From assembly GCA_011523945.1 (NCBI GenBank), contig WTFU01000161.1, positions 1-49,428 of the forward strand: a stretch of DNA of 49,428 bases, given 5' to 3'. The stretch is from Mariniblastus sp. (GTDB taxonomy: Bacteria > Planctomycetota > Planctomycetia > Pirellulales > Pirellulaceae). Below, piece by piece: positions 29,149 through 37,377 of the stretch. The notes beneath the pieces were generated by a model that saw nothing but the letters and a program-made list of their open reading frames with translations, ran no database searches and was not told the DNA's origin. Each line of letters opens with the position of its first letter. The stretch's first letter is position 1. A program made the translations under genes and the position numbers.

Positions 29149-29715
29149 ATGAACGACCTCATGATGCAAAAAGAAGGTTTCACAGCACGTTGTCAAAAAG
29201 TATTACAAGTCGCCAAGCCGCTTTTCCACGAGAAGCCGGATTGGGTAACTTTCTTCCGAGAAACTCTGGGAGTCAAAGGAGCCGCTAGGGCCGTTTTTCC
29301 ATCCCAAGAGGAATACGTCTTATTCGAGCAGTCCGCTGAGTTCGCCGAAATCCAGAAGATGGTTGCCAGCCTAAGAACCAGAAAAGCAGGTGGCAGCAAG
29401 AACGAAGCGACCCGAGTAATCACAGTTCGTCTCCCCGAGAGCCTCCACGAAGCCCTGAAGGCCGAAGCGAGCGACCACAACACGAGCATGAACAAGCTCT
29501 GCATTTCAAAACTGCTACAAGTGCTCGTTGAAAATGAGAAGGCAGCGAAGACCCCACCGGTCCCGCGCCCGTCAGCAATTCCATCCAATCCAGTACCCAA
29601 GCCAACCCCTTCACCGCTGGCAAACCAACCAACCCCCTCGACCCCAAGTCCCAATTTCCGATCTACCTACACACCGCCCTCCAAACCTGGGCAGCCCTTT
29701 CGATTTGGCCAGTAA
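29149..29715 (+). CDS. ribbon-helix-helix domain protein with proline-rich tail
   Basis: From the ATG at 29149 the protein has 188 residues. Residues 1-80 are a helical region (GFTARCQKVLQVAKPLFHEKPDWVTFFRE). Residues about 85-130 are a ribbon-helix-helix unit: TRVITVRLPESLHEALKAEA for strand and helix 1, then NTSMNKLCISKLLQVLVE for helix 2, as in HicB/Arc/CopG-type DNA binders. The last 50 residues are dominated by Pro and Ser. Many such domains are antitoxins or repressors, but no toxin gene is adjacent, so the role is open. The domain sits mid-protein, which is unusual for a simple antitoxin. Confidence 0.8.
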   Translation: MNDLMMQKEGFTARCQKVLQVAKPLFHEKPDWVTFFRETLGVKGAARAVFPSQEEYVLFEQSAEFAEIQKMVASLRTRKAGGSKNEATRVITVRLPESLHEALKAEASDHNTSMNKLCISKLLQVLVENEKAAKTPPVPRPSAIPSNPVPKPTPSPLANQPTPSTPSPNFRSTYTPPSKPGQPFRFGQ

Positions 29716-29789
29716 TTGATTTACTGGCAGACAGCAATTCAAAAATCCGTATCTCGAGCATGAAAATCGAGTGCGAGAAACCACTCAGA

Positions 29790-29819
29790 GCTTCCGAACG
29801 GTCGCGGATTCGGCCAAGC
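29790..29819. repeat. imperfect hairpin in the gap before the flavoprotein gene
   Basis: GCTTCCGAA pairs with TTCGG-CC-AAGC, with a two-base bulge and a ten-base loop. It lies upstream of a strong terminator and may be part of a structured transcript tail or a small RNA. Confidence 0.45.
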
Positions 29820-29868
29820 CCGCTGGAATCCCTGGACAATACCCCACCTGAATAACAAACCTTCACAG

Positions 29869-29910
29869 GCGTCACGCCGTTGCTCCACGCGACGGCTTGA
29901 CGCTTTTTTT
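29869..29910 (+). terminator. strong Rho-independent terminator
   Basis: A six-base outer stem (GCGTCA with TGACGC) and an eight-base inner stem (GCCGTTGC with GCGACGGC, one T-G pair) enclose a five-base loop. Seven T follow. The element is flanked by an 11-base direct repeat (TACCCCACCTG at 29840-29850 and 29910-29920). It ends transcripts coming from the ribbon-helix-helix gene. Confidence 0.9.
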
Positions 29911-30000
29911 ACCCCACCTGCTGCCAAATTTGAACTAAGCTAATCCTCCATCGTTCGCAATTCGAGCACCTCTCCTCAATTTAAGAAACTGCCAATCGGT

Positions 30001-31299
30001 TTGAACAACTGGAATGTAATCATCATCGGAGCTGGCGCAGCAGGCCTGATGGCTGCTGCGAGCGCTGCTGCGCGAGGTCAGCGCGTGCTTCTTCTAGAAA
30101 AAAACAAAAAGCTCGGCGTCAAAATACTCATGTCAGGCGGCACTCGCTGCAACATCACGCACAACTGTGACGTCCAAACCATCGTTGCTGCCTTTGGTCG
30201 CCAAGGAAAATTCCTCCACTCAGCGCTTTCGGCACTCCCCCCTAAAGAAGTCATTCAAAAAATTGAGAGCCAAGGCGTTAAAACCAAAGTCGAATCAACC
30301 GGAAAGATCTTTCCGGTTAGCAACAAAGCAATCGATGTCCGAGATGCTCTCGTCAACCTTGCTCTGAGCGCTGGAGCCGAAATCAAACCAGAACAGACAG
30401 TTCTGAAAATTCGAAAACTCGACAACCAGTTTGAAATTGAAACACAAACGGACAACTTCGAATGCGATTCATTGATCATTACAACAGGAGGGAAATCTTA
30501 CCCAGGATGCGGAACAACTGGCGATGGCTATCAGTGGGGCGTGCAATTCGGACACTCGATTATTGACACCGTCCCCGCTCTTGTTCCTATCCTTAACGAC
30601 TGCAAGTGGGCAAATGCCCTGAAAGGAATCACCATCGAGCAAACCTCTGTGGATATCTGGCAACCCGAACAAAATTCCCACGACAACGAAGCACTCACCA
30701 AGTCAGAAAGAAAAGCTCGCAAGTCACGATCACTCGTCAAACGCAACGGTTCATTCCTTTTCACTCATTGGGGATTTTCCGGTCCCGCCATTCTCGATGT
30801 CAGCCGCGCTGTAACCAGACACCCCAACCGTCGTTCACTTGAGTTGATCTGTGACTTCTACCCCCAACTCTCAGTCGGCCAACTAGAAGACTCTCTTCGA
30901 AACAAAAAAATGAGAAACGGCAAAAAACAAACCGGCAATCTTCTGAACGAGCTATTTCCCAAACGCCTCGCCGAATCACTTATCTTATCTGCGAACATTG
31001 AACTGGAGTCGCGAAACGCAGAACTGTCGAAACTTCAATTCGGGGCATTAATCAACCAAGTCAAACGATGCCGATTTTCAATCAATGGTACACTTGGATT
31101 TGAAAAAGCAGAGGTCACCGCAGGTGGGATAAATTTAAAAGAAATCGACAGCAAAACGATGCAATCCAAAACAACCGAAGGACTTTTCTTTGCAGGGGAG
31201 GTTCTTGACCTCGACGGACCGATCGGTGGATTTAATTTTCAATCTGCATTCAGCACCGGTTGGCTGGCAGGGCTCTCCGCAACACAGCGAACCGGATGA
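30001..31299 (+). CDS. BaiN/YhiN-family FAD-dependent oxidoreductase
   Basis: A 432-residue flavoprotein of the HI0933/YhiN family. The dinucleotide-binding GAGAAGLMAA (residues 10-19) is followed by LLLEKNKKLGVKILMSGGTRCNITH, ITTGGKSYPGCGTTGDGY and the C-terminal FAGEVLDLDGPIGGFNFQSAFSTGWLAG, which are diagnostic. The in vivo substrate of most members is unknown; one relative (BaiN) reduces bile acid intermediates. The start is TTG at 30001, which fits the position of the Rossmann strand; no ATG fits. It converges on hslU. Confidence 0.9.
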   Translation: MNNWNVIIIGAGAAGLMAAASAAARGQRVLLLEKNKKLGVKILMSGGTRCNITHNCDVQTIVAAFGRQGKFLHSALSALPPKEVIQKIESQGVKTKVESTGKIFPVSNKAIDVRDALVNLALSAGAEIKPEQTVLKIRKLDNQFEIETQTDNFECDSLIITTGGKSYPGCGTTGDGYQWGVQFGHSIIDTVPALVPILNDCKWANALKGITIEQTSVDIWQPEQNSHDNEALTKSERKARKSRSLVKRNGSFLFTHWGFSGPAILDVSRAVTRHPNRRSLELICDFYPQLSVGQLEDSLRNKKMRNGKKQTGNLLNELFPKRLAESLILSANIELESRNAELSKLQFGALINQVKRCRFSINGTLGFEKAEVTAGGINLKEIDSKTMQSKTTEGLFFAGEVLDLDGPIGGFNFQSAFSTGWLAGLSATQRTG

Positions 31300-31336
31300 G
31301 AAAACCACACACGCCAACAACCAATCGAGCCGAATA

Positions 31337-32689
31337 CTAAAGAATATATCGACTCAGATCTTCATCCTCGGCCACCTTACCCAAACGCTCCTGGACATAA
31401 GCCGCATTGATAGAGACCTTTCCAATTTTCTGGCCAGGCGCCTCAAAACTAAGCTCTTCGAGTAACCGCTCAAGAATGGTGTACAGCCGTCTCGCTCCAA
31501 TGTTCATTGTCGACTGATTGACCTGAAAGGCGATTGTCGCCAGCTCTTCGATACCGTCTTCCGTAAAATCGAGCTCCACCGATTCGGTCTTCAACAAAGC
31601 TTGGTACTGGCGCGTCAACGAGCTTTTCGGCTCGGTCAAAATCCTAACAAAATCATCTTTGGTGAGATCATTCAATTCTACGCGAATGGGAAACCGGCCT
31701 TGTAGTTCCGGCATGAGCTCGCTTGGCTGATTACGATGAAACGCGCCTGCCGCAATAAACAGAATATGATCTGTATTGATATAGCCGTGCTTTGTCTGAA
31801 CCGAAGTTCCTTCCACGATTGGCAGCAAATCACGCTGTACGCCTTGGCGAGAAACATCAGCTGACTTCCCTTCCGCAGCAATTACCTTGTCAATCTCATC
31901 GAGAAAAATGATCCCCGCATTTTCAGCCAGTTCAATCGCATTTTCATTGATTTTATCTGAATCAAGCAAGGCATCACACTCTTGCTCAAAAATGACTTTG
32001 CGTGCTGCCGTGACGGTCATTTCTTTTTTGGATCGGCTGGTCGGCATAATTTTTTCGAGCATTCCCTGAAAATCCATATCCATCTGCTCGACCCCCATCC
32101 CGCCCATCATCACCGGCGAGGCTTTTTGCTCGATCGTAATTTCTACCGTCCGATCCTCTAATTCTCCATTGACCAGCATCTTTTTCATTTTCGACTTAGT
32201 TCGCTCAAACGAACCATCTTCCTCAGAGGCTGATTCCGATCCATCGGCTGACGTCGAAAACTCGTACTTCACGGGAGCCGGACACAGCAAGTCAATTAGC
32301 CGTTTATTCGTCCTTTCCTCCGCCGCTTGCTTCACGTTTTCACGCTGAGAAGCCCGCACCAAGGCGATCGAATTGTCAACCAACTCACGAACCATACTCT
32401 CAACATCGCGTCCGTAATACCCAACTTCGGTATACTTGGTTGCTTCAACCTTAATGAATGGAGCTCCGGTCAGCTTAGCCAACCGGCGGGCAATCTCAGT
32501 TTTTCCTACACCGGTAGAACCAATCATCAGGATATTTTTGGGCGATACTTCGTGACGCATTTCGTCCGACAATTGCTGTCGACGCCAACGATTTCGAATA
32601 GCAAGAGAAACAGCACGCTTCGCCTCAGCCTGACCAACAATATGACGGTCAAGTGCAGAGACAATTTCTTTAGGAGTCATCGGATTCAT
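31337..32689 (-). CDS. hslU: HslU ATPase of the HslVU protease
   Basis: A 450-residue AAA+ unfoldase that feeds proteins to HslV. Walker A is GSTGVGKT (residues 57-64; Pro in many relatives is Ser here), the pore motif GYYGRDVESMVREL follows, and Walker B is GIIFLDEIDKV. A long insertion (I domain, about residues 105-240) and the C-terminal tail ending LSRYIL, which docks into HslV, are present. The length is normal. It lies 132 bases downstream of hslV on the same strand and is surely in the same operon. Confidence 0.97.
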   Translation of the reverse strand: MNPMTPKEIVSALDRHIVGQAEAKRAVSLAIRNRWRRQQLSDEMRHEVSPKNILMIGSTGVGKTEIARRLAKLTGAPFIKVEATKYTEVGYYGRDVESMVRELVDNSIALVRASQRENVKQAAEERTNKRLIDLLCPAPVKYEFSTSADGSESASEEDGSFERTKSKMKKMLVNGELEDRTVEITIEQKASPVMMGGMGVEQMDMDFQGMLEKIMPTSRSKKEMTVTAARKVIFEQECDALLDSDKINENAIELAENAGIIFLDEIDKVIAAEGKSADVSRQGVQRDLLPIVEGTSVQTKHGYINTDHILFIAAGAFHRNQPSELMPELQGRFPIRVELNDLTKDDFVRILTEPKSSLTRQYQALLKTESVELDFTEDGIEELATIAFQVNQSTMNIGARRLYTILERLLEELSFEAPGQKIGKVSINAAYVQERLGKVAEDEDLSRYIL

Positions 32690-32821
32690 AATAAAAATAA
32701 CCTAAGCGGTCACTTGATTTCAATTCTGTAGTAAGTAGAGAAGTCTTTTCACCATTAAAACGCTTCTCGCAAACGCGGGCGAGCAAAAATATTCCAAGCA
32801 AACAACCACCCAGCCACACAA

Positions 32822-33376
32822 CTAGGCTGGGCAATTAATTTCTTCGACAACGATATTAGTGTTGGTGTAAATGTCAATTCCGCCCGCGATCGTCAATGCT
32901 TCCCGAACAATCTCAGTAGCGTTTAAGTCACTGTGAGCTTTAAGAGCTCTTGCAGCAGCGATCGCGTAATTGCCCCCGGAACCAATTCCAACTATCCCAT
33001 CAGTCGGCTGAATCACATCGCCAGTTCCACTGATCAACAACGTGTGCTTGCCATCGGTAACGGTTAAAAGAGCCTCCAGCTGCCGCAACATTTTATCCAT
33101 ACGCCACTGCTTGGCTAATTCCGTAGCGGCGCGAACAATGTTGTTGGGGGAATCTTTTAACTGCGCTTCAAACCTCTCCATTAATGCAAACGCGTCAGCA
33201 CTGCTGCCAGCAAAACCGCACAGCACTCGCCCGTCCAAAAGCTTGCGAATCTTCATGGCATCCGCTTTCATCACGGCGGTCCCAAGGGTGACTTGACCGT
33301 CCCCCCCCATCGCGACGGTCTCACCATGATGCACCGTCAAAATTGTAGTCGCGTGTATTTTCATTGCATCGGTCAT
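32822..33376 (-). CDS. hslV: HslV peptidase of the HslVU protease
   Basis: A 184-residue proteasome-beta-like Thr protease. The chain begins [15 protein letters not shown]; comparison with E. coli (MTTIVSV) makes T10 the mature catalytic Thr, so nine residues (five if Met5 starts) must be removed. The [40 protein letters not shown] and [16 protein letters not shown] stretches are typical. A run of eight G (33301-33308, C on the plus strand) encodes the Met-Gly-Gly-Asp part. It is the first gene of the hslV-hslU operon. Confidence 0.97.
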   Translation of the reverse strand: MTDAMKIHATTILTVHHGETVAMGGDGQVTLGTAVMKADAMKIRKLLDGRVLCGFAGSSADAFALMERFEAQLKDSPNNIVRAATELAKQWRMDKMLRQLEALLTVTDGKHTLLISGTGDVIQPTDGIVGIGSGGNYAIAAARALKAHSDLNATEIVREALTIAGGIDIYTNTNIVVEEINCPA

Positions 33377-33601
33377 TGATCGTCTCTTTTCTCAAAACGG
33401 CTTAGCCGCTTAACAGTCTACTCCATTCAAAAATATCCTCCAGCATAGTGGAACGAAAAACTCTTATGGAAACACGCTCCAATAGAATTCAGGCCAACTA
33501 TCTAGCTGACTTTCTTTAGCTGCCACTTGCCTCAACGCGTTCCAACTTCCCATAATCTAGATTGGATCAATTCAACACCTCCCTGCAACCTAAGCCGAAC
33601 A

Positions 33602-34201
33602 ATGAATGCACTCGATGATGCCAGTTTTTCTTCGTTTCGTAGCCCCCTGCTGATGAATGTCGATGACACGGCAGTTCTGGTCATTGATGCGCAAGTAAAA
33701 CTGATGCCTTTGATTTCGAAACATGATGAAATTCAGACCAACATCATTAAACTTCTTCGAGGAGCTAAAGCACTTGGCGTCACCACCGCGGCGACAGAGC
33801 AATACCCACAAGGCTTGGGAGCCACGGTGGCGCAAATACGAAATGAACTGGAATCCAGCGAATTCCTTCCCATCCCCGAAAAAACAATGTTCAGCTGCCG
33901 CCAGTGCGAGGGATTACTTAAAAAATTATCAAAATCCGGAATTCAGAATATCCTGCTCTGCGGGATCGAAACGCATATTTGCATTGCGCAATCAGCTATT
34001 GATTTAATGTCACTTGGATTTCGGACTTTTATCTGCGCCGATGCAGTCGGTTCCCGAAACACTTTCGACCACCAACTGGGAATGAAGCGAATGGCGGACA
34101 GCGGTGCTGTCATCACAACCACAGAAGCAGCGATCTTCGAAATGTGCATGGATTCAAAAAACGAGGCGTTTAAAACGATCTCAAAACTAGTTCAGTCTTA
34201 A
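33602..34201 (+). CDS. isochorismatase-family cysteine hydrolase
   Basis: From the ATG at 33602 the protein has 199 residues. The family triad is visible: D29 (VLVIDAQ), K94 (PIPEKTMFSC) and C127 (GIETHICI). LGVTTAATEQYPQGLG and RTFICADAVGSRNTFDHQLGMKRM also fit the YcaC/isochorismatase-like hydrolases. Natural substrates in this group are diverse (amides, isochorismate and others), so none is assigned. An upstream in-frame start at 33527 gives 25 residues of no recognisable character and is less likely. It is divergent from hslV (225 bases). Confidence 0.88.
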   Translation: MNALDDASFSSFRSPLLMNVDDTAVLVIDAQVKLMPLISKHDEIQTNIIKLLRGAKALGVTTAATEQYPQGLGATVAQIRNELESSEFLPIPEKTMFSCRQCEGLLKKLSKSGIQNILLCGIETHICIAQSAIDLMSLGFRTFICADAVGSRNTFDHQLGMKRMADSGAVITTTEAAIFEMCMDSKNEAFKTISKLVQS

Positions 34202-34259
34202 CGCTTAAATAAAATCGCCCCGCTAAGACTAGCCCATCAGGAACCATGACGAAAGCGAC

Positions 34260-34859
34260 TTACTTTGCTTCTGGTTTTTGCTTCGACTGAGTTTGATCCA
34301 TTTTCTTTATTATGCCGAACAGGTGTCCGCCGACGCCCCCGCCCTGCCCGAGATGTGCCCAGGTACCTGCATACTGCCCTTGCCGAATTAACACTCGCGC
34401 ATCAAATGTCCCAAAACCTGGAAAAGTAACGCGGTCGACAGTAATCACCGGAGTGCCACCAGCAAATTTTATCTCAATCGGAGGAAGAGGCAGCGTGGCG
34501 TCTTTCCCCCCATACTTAATTCGAGCGATTAGATTCCAATAATCCCCTTTAGCCCCCTTCTCCGCTTTAATAATCTCGTAGGTTTCCGTCTGATTCCCCT
34601 CCACACCTGTCATTGAAAACTGCCCCTCCCAGCGAGTTCCCGTCAGGTATTTCGCTAGTTTATCATGAAGAGCTTTCGTTTTTGCGGAAACCTCTTTATC
34701 TTGCGGAACGGAAGCCTGCTCGGATCCCTCTTGCTTGGCAACTTCTTGGGACTGCGCTTTAGCTGGCACACTCCAAGCCCCCGAAATCAACAACAAACCA
34801 ATGGCAAACAACTTTTCGAAAAGAGGCCTGCGTGCTGGATTTCGTTCGTTAATTATCAT
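34260..34859 (-). CDS. secreted protein of unknown function
   Basis: A 199-residue protein with a basic N-terminus and signal peptide (LFEKLFAIGLLLISGAWSVPAKAQ). A Gln/Glu/Lys-rich linker (residues 38-62) is followed by a beta-rich domain: YLTGTRWEGQFSMTGVEG, YWNLIARIKYGGKDATLPLPPIEIKF, TPVITVDRVTFPGFG, RVLIRQGQYAGTWAHLG and GGHLFGII. It resembles small planctomycete exported beta-barrel-like proteins, but no named family is recognised. It converges on the isochorismatase-family gene. Confidence 0.78.
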   Translation of the reverse strand: MIINERNPARRPLFEKLFAIGLLLISGAWSVPAKAQSQEVAKQEGSEQASVPQDKEVSAKTKALHDKLAKYLTGTRWEGQFSMTGVEGNQTETYEIIKAEKGAKGDYWNLIARIKYGGKDATLPLPPIEIKFAGGTPVITVDRVTFPGFGTFDARVLIRQGQYAGTWAHLGQGGGVGGHLFGIIKKMDQTQSKQKPEAK

Positions 34860-35159
34860 CGTTTTACTCCAATAACAGTATTTGACGCTGCGGCCATGCG
34901 CCGACTGACAAGCTCGCCGGTAGATTCCCGATTCGCCATCTTAGTACGAGACAGCAAAATTGTCATGGGATAGCTAAAATCTTTACGCAAAACGGCCTAG
35001 ACAACTCATTTTTAAAAGACCGTTGCCCCTTGATGTCCCATTTCTCAAACCGCCATTTCGACTGGTGTTGATCAAATTCCGCAGCCCATCTAAGCTACGC
35101 AATCAAACCTCAGGGAAACCTGTTTTTTTCATTGAATCATTCGCGCGAAGGAGTTGCGT
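34860..35159. other. intergenic region upstream of the GTG-started TIM-barrel gene
   Basis: Three hundred bases between divergent genes. No supported gene and no hairpin. A ribosome site ends it at 35153. Confidence 0.45.
35147..35153 (+). promoter_or_regulatory. ribosome binding site GAAGGAG
   Basis: GAAGGAG six bases before GTG at 35160. It touches the TTG at 35154 directly, so that codon cannot be the start. Confidence 0.8.
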
Positions 35160-35918
35160 GTGTTCGTCGCCGCTACCACCCAGTGCTTTCCAAATCGACC
35201 TTTGGACAGCGCAATAGAAAAGCTGGCAGATCTTGAATTTTCACACATCGAGATTGGCATCCATGAAGACAGTGAGCATATCAAACCGTCCGAAGTCGTT
35301 TCGGATATGGCGACTTGCTACGACAAGATTAATTCAACTCGTCGTCTGACCGTCACAGGCCTCAGCCTGGACATTGCAGAAGAGGGCGAAGATTATTTTA
35401 AGACGTTCATTAAATGCTGCGAGTTAGCAAAGCTATCCAAGATCGTAACACTCACAGTACCCTCGGGGGAACACGGCACTCCCTTTAACGAGGAAGTTGA
35501 ACGCTATAAACAACTAGTAAAAATTGCTGAGCAACACGGCGTACGTGTTGCCATGCGATCGAAAGTGGGGAACATCTCCGCTGATCCAGATACCGTGTCA
35601 GTTATCTGCGGCCACGTCAAAGGACTGGGACTCTCACTTGACCCGAGCCATTATCATTTTGGACATCCGCCAGAGGTTGCCACTTATGAGAAACTAATGG
35701 AATATGTCCACAACGTTTACCTCCGAGATTCTACTCCCGACAATCTTCAAGTTCGCGTCGGCCAAGGAATTATTGAGTACGGAAAACTCATCAATCTCCT
35801 TCGAAAATCGGGATACGATCGAGCATTGTGCGTTGACATTCAACCGGATCCAGAATTAGATCACGACGGTGAGCTTCGAAAGCTGAGGCTTTTGCTCGAG
35901 AGTCTAATTATGGTCTAG
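35160..35918 (+). CDS. TIM-barrel sugar phosphate isomerase/epimerase-like protein
   Basis: From the GTG at 35160 the protein has 252 residues and no signal peptide. It is a xylose isomerase-like barrel: LADLEFSHIEIGIHEDSEHI, VTGLSLDIAEEGEDYF, HGVRVAMRSKVGNISAD, LGLSLDPSHYHFG, HNVYLRDSTPDNLQVRVGQGIIEYG and YDRALCVDIQPD. Asp, His and Glu at the strand ends suit a divalent metal, although the first Glu position reads Arg or Lys here (MRSK). The strong ribosome site decides the start. A terminator follows at 35991. Substrate unknown. Confidence 0.86.
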   Translation: MFVAATTQCFPNRPLDSAIEKLADLEFSHIEIGIHEDSEHIKPSEVVSDMATCYDKINSTRRLTVTGLSLDIAEEGEDYFKTFIKCCELAKLSKIVTLTVPSGEHGTPFNEEVERYKQLVKIAEQHGVRVAMRSKVGNISADPDTVSVICGHVKGLGLSLDPSHYHFGHPPEVATYEKLMEYVHNVYLRDSTPDNLQVRVGQGIIEYGKLINLLRKSGYDRALCVDIQPDPELDHDGELRKLRLLLESLIMV

Positions 35919-35990
35919 AAACATAAGCACAACCGCGCTTCAATGTAGTGCAGAATAAATTTTCTGGAAATTCGAAACGAACCAAAAAAT

Positions 35991-36018
35991 CACGCGACTA
36001 CCTGTCGCGTGTTTTTTT
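35991..36018. terminator. bidirectional Rho-independent terminator
   Basis: A perfect eight-base stem (CACGCGAC with GTCGCGTG) around TACCT has seven T on the plus strand side and six T on the minus strand side. It serves the TIM-barrel gene from the left and rnd from the right; the T run touches the rnd stop codon. Confidence 0.93.
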
Positions 36019-37222
36019 ATGCCTCGTTGGCTCCGTCCAGATACTCGAGAGAAAGCGGTTGATCTGATTTTGGGTTCCCGACCCGGATCGCAATTGAGCC
36101 ATCCAGCACACGATCAATTAGTTGCCCAACAATTTCAGCTCGCCATCCATCTGCGAGCGAGGGCGGGGAACTTAGCTCGATCATCCCTAACCGCCACGCC
36201 GCCATCGTGCGAACATCTTGCGATGTTCCAACAATATTGGGCGCAATACTTTCAGTCTTACACACAACTGCTAATGCGGTGTTTAAGAACTGCCCCAGCA
36301 ACCCAAGATTCATCGTCTTCCCCCTCGGCATCTTCTTAGGGCACTCGCGATCGGGTAGTTGATTCGCCACCTCAATCGCTTTTGAAATTGGTTCAACCAT
36401 ATTTCTGGAGACACGATGATCGAAACCTCGTATCGCTTTCATGCGGCCTACGTCTGGCGTGCCGCGTTTGGCAAGTTCGACCAACAGATCATCCGGAAGA
36501 ATACGTTTTGCCGCCCGATTCTTACTCTCGGCTTCTTTATCCCGAGCGATCCACAATTCCTTAACGATTGCAAGAGCCCGGCGATTAAGATTTGAAATCC
36601 CCGCCACCCGTTGCCATTGTGGCTCATTCTCAGTCTTCTCAAGGGACGTCTGCCAGATATCCATTTCCTCTTCGAACCACGCCATCCGGTTTAGTTTATT
36701 CAAATTGCTAGATACAACGTCGAATAGCCCTTTTAAGTGGGTCACATCTGACAACGCATAGTCGATTTGACGTTTCGACAACGGTCGCCGCATCCAATCG
36801 GTTCGCGTCTCCCCCTTATCAACTCGCGACCCCAACAATCGGGACACCAAGTTGCCATAGGAGGCGGGATACTCCAAACCAGTCATGCCGGCGCCAAGCT
36901 GCACATCGAATAACTTCTTCGGCCGACGTCCGCAGGCTCGGTAACAAAACATGAACTCTTCCCGAGCAGCATGGACAACCGTCACATGATCTCCCTCCAC
37001 CAACAAATCCCAAAAGACCGAGATATTCTTGACGGCCAATGTGTCGATAATTGCATAACGGCCATCCGCTGCGACCTGTACAAGACACAACTGCGGGCGA
37101 TAACGACTCTCCGAGACGAACTCAGTATCAAACCCGATGAAGTCGCAACCGCGAACTGCTTCGCAAAAATCGACCAATCCTTGATCCGTTGTGATGTGCT
37201 CAAATTCAATTCCGTTTTGCAT
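36017..37222 (-). CDS. rnd: ribonuclease D
   Basis: A 401-residue DEDDy 3'-5' exonuclease for tRNA and other RNA maturation. The exo I motif is D32/E34 (IGFDTEF) and the exo III motif Y155...D159 (DYALSDV). The HRDC domain follows (about residues 210-290, with LNRRALAIVKELWIARDKEAE and PDDLLVELAKRG). In exo II, the Asp of the E. coli HACSEDLEVF stretch aligns with Glu89 here (HAAREEFMF), a possible D-to-E change. Its stop meets the shared terminator. mfnB is divergent, with 155 bases between the starts. Confidence 0.92.
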   Translation of the reverse strand: MQNGIEFEHITTDQGLVDFCEAVRGCDFIGFDTEFVSESRYRPQLCLVQVAADGRYAIIDTLAVKNISVFWDLLVEGDHVTVVHAAREEFMFCYRACGRRPKKLFDVQLGAGMTGLEYPASYGNLVSRLLGSRVDKGETRTDWMRRPLSKRQIDYALSDVTHLKGLFDVVSSNLNKLNRMAWFEEEMDIWQTSLEKTENEPQWQRVAGISNLNRRALAIVKELWIARDKEAESKNRAAKRILPDDLLVELAKRGTPDVGRMKAIRGFDHRVSRNMVEPISKAIEVANQLPDRECPKKMPRGKTMNLGLLGQFLNTALAVVCKTESIAPNIVGTSQDVRTMAAWRLGMIELSSPPSLADGWRAEIVGQLIDRVLDGSIAIRVGNPKSDQPLSLEYLDGANEA

Positions 37223-37364
37223 TTTTTCTCAAGCTAATTGGAGAAATGAGTTATGATTGCGGCGAGGAGCAGGAGGTTTGCGATTAAACGCTCTTGTGTA
37301 TAACCTATCGTCTCAATCGATTCTTGACCACTCCTGTCACGCGTCCATCTCAACCACTAATTAC

Positions 37365-37370
37365 GCGGAG
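37365..37370 (+). promoter_or_regulatory. ribosome binding site GCGGAG
   Basis: GCGGAG seven bases before the TTG at 37378 decides the mfnB start; no ATG lies in frame nearby and the TTG matches the expected N-terminus. Confidence 0.65.
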
Positions 37371-37377
37371 TTCTCAT

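Noticed and set aside
29663..29927. Minus-strand frames over the structured block
   Set aside because: They cross a strong terminator hairpin and have no ribosome site; the structure explains the sequence better.
33301..33308. Eight-base poly-G in hslV as a phase switch
   Set aside because: It falls on Met-Gly-Gly-Asp codons that the enzyme needs, and hslV is a housekeeping gene; likely chance.
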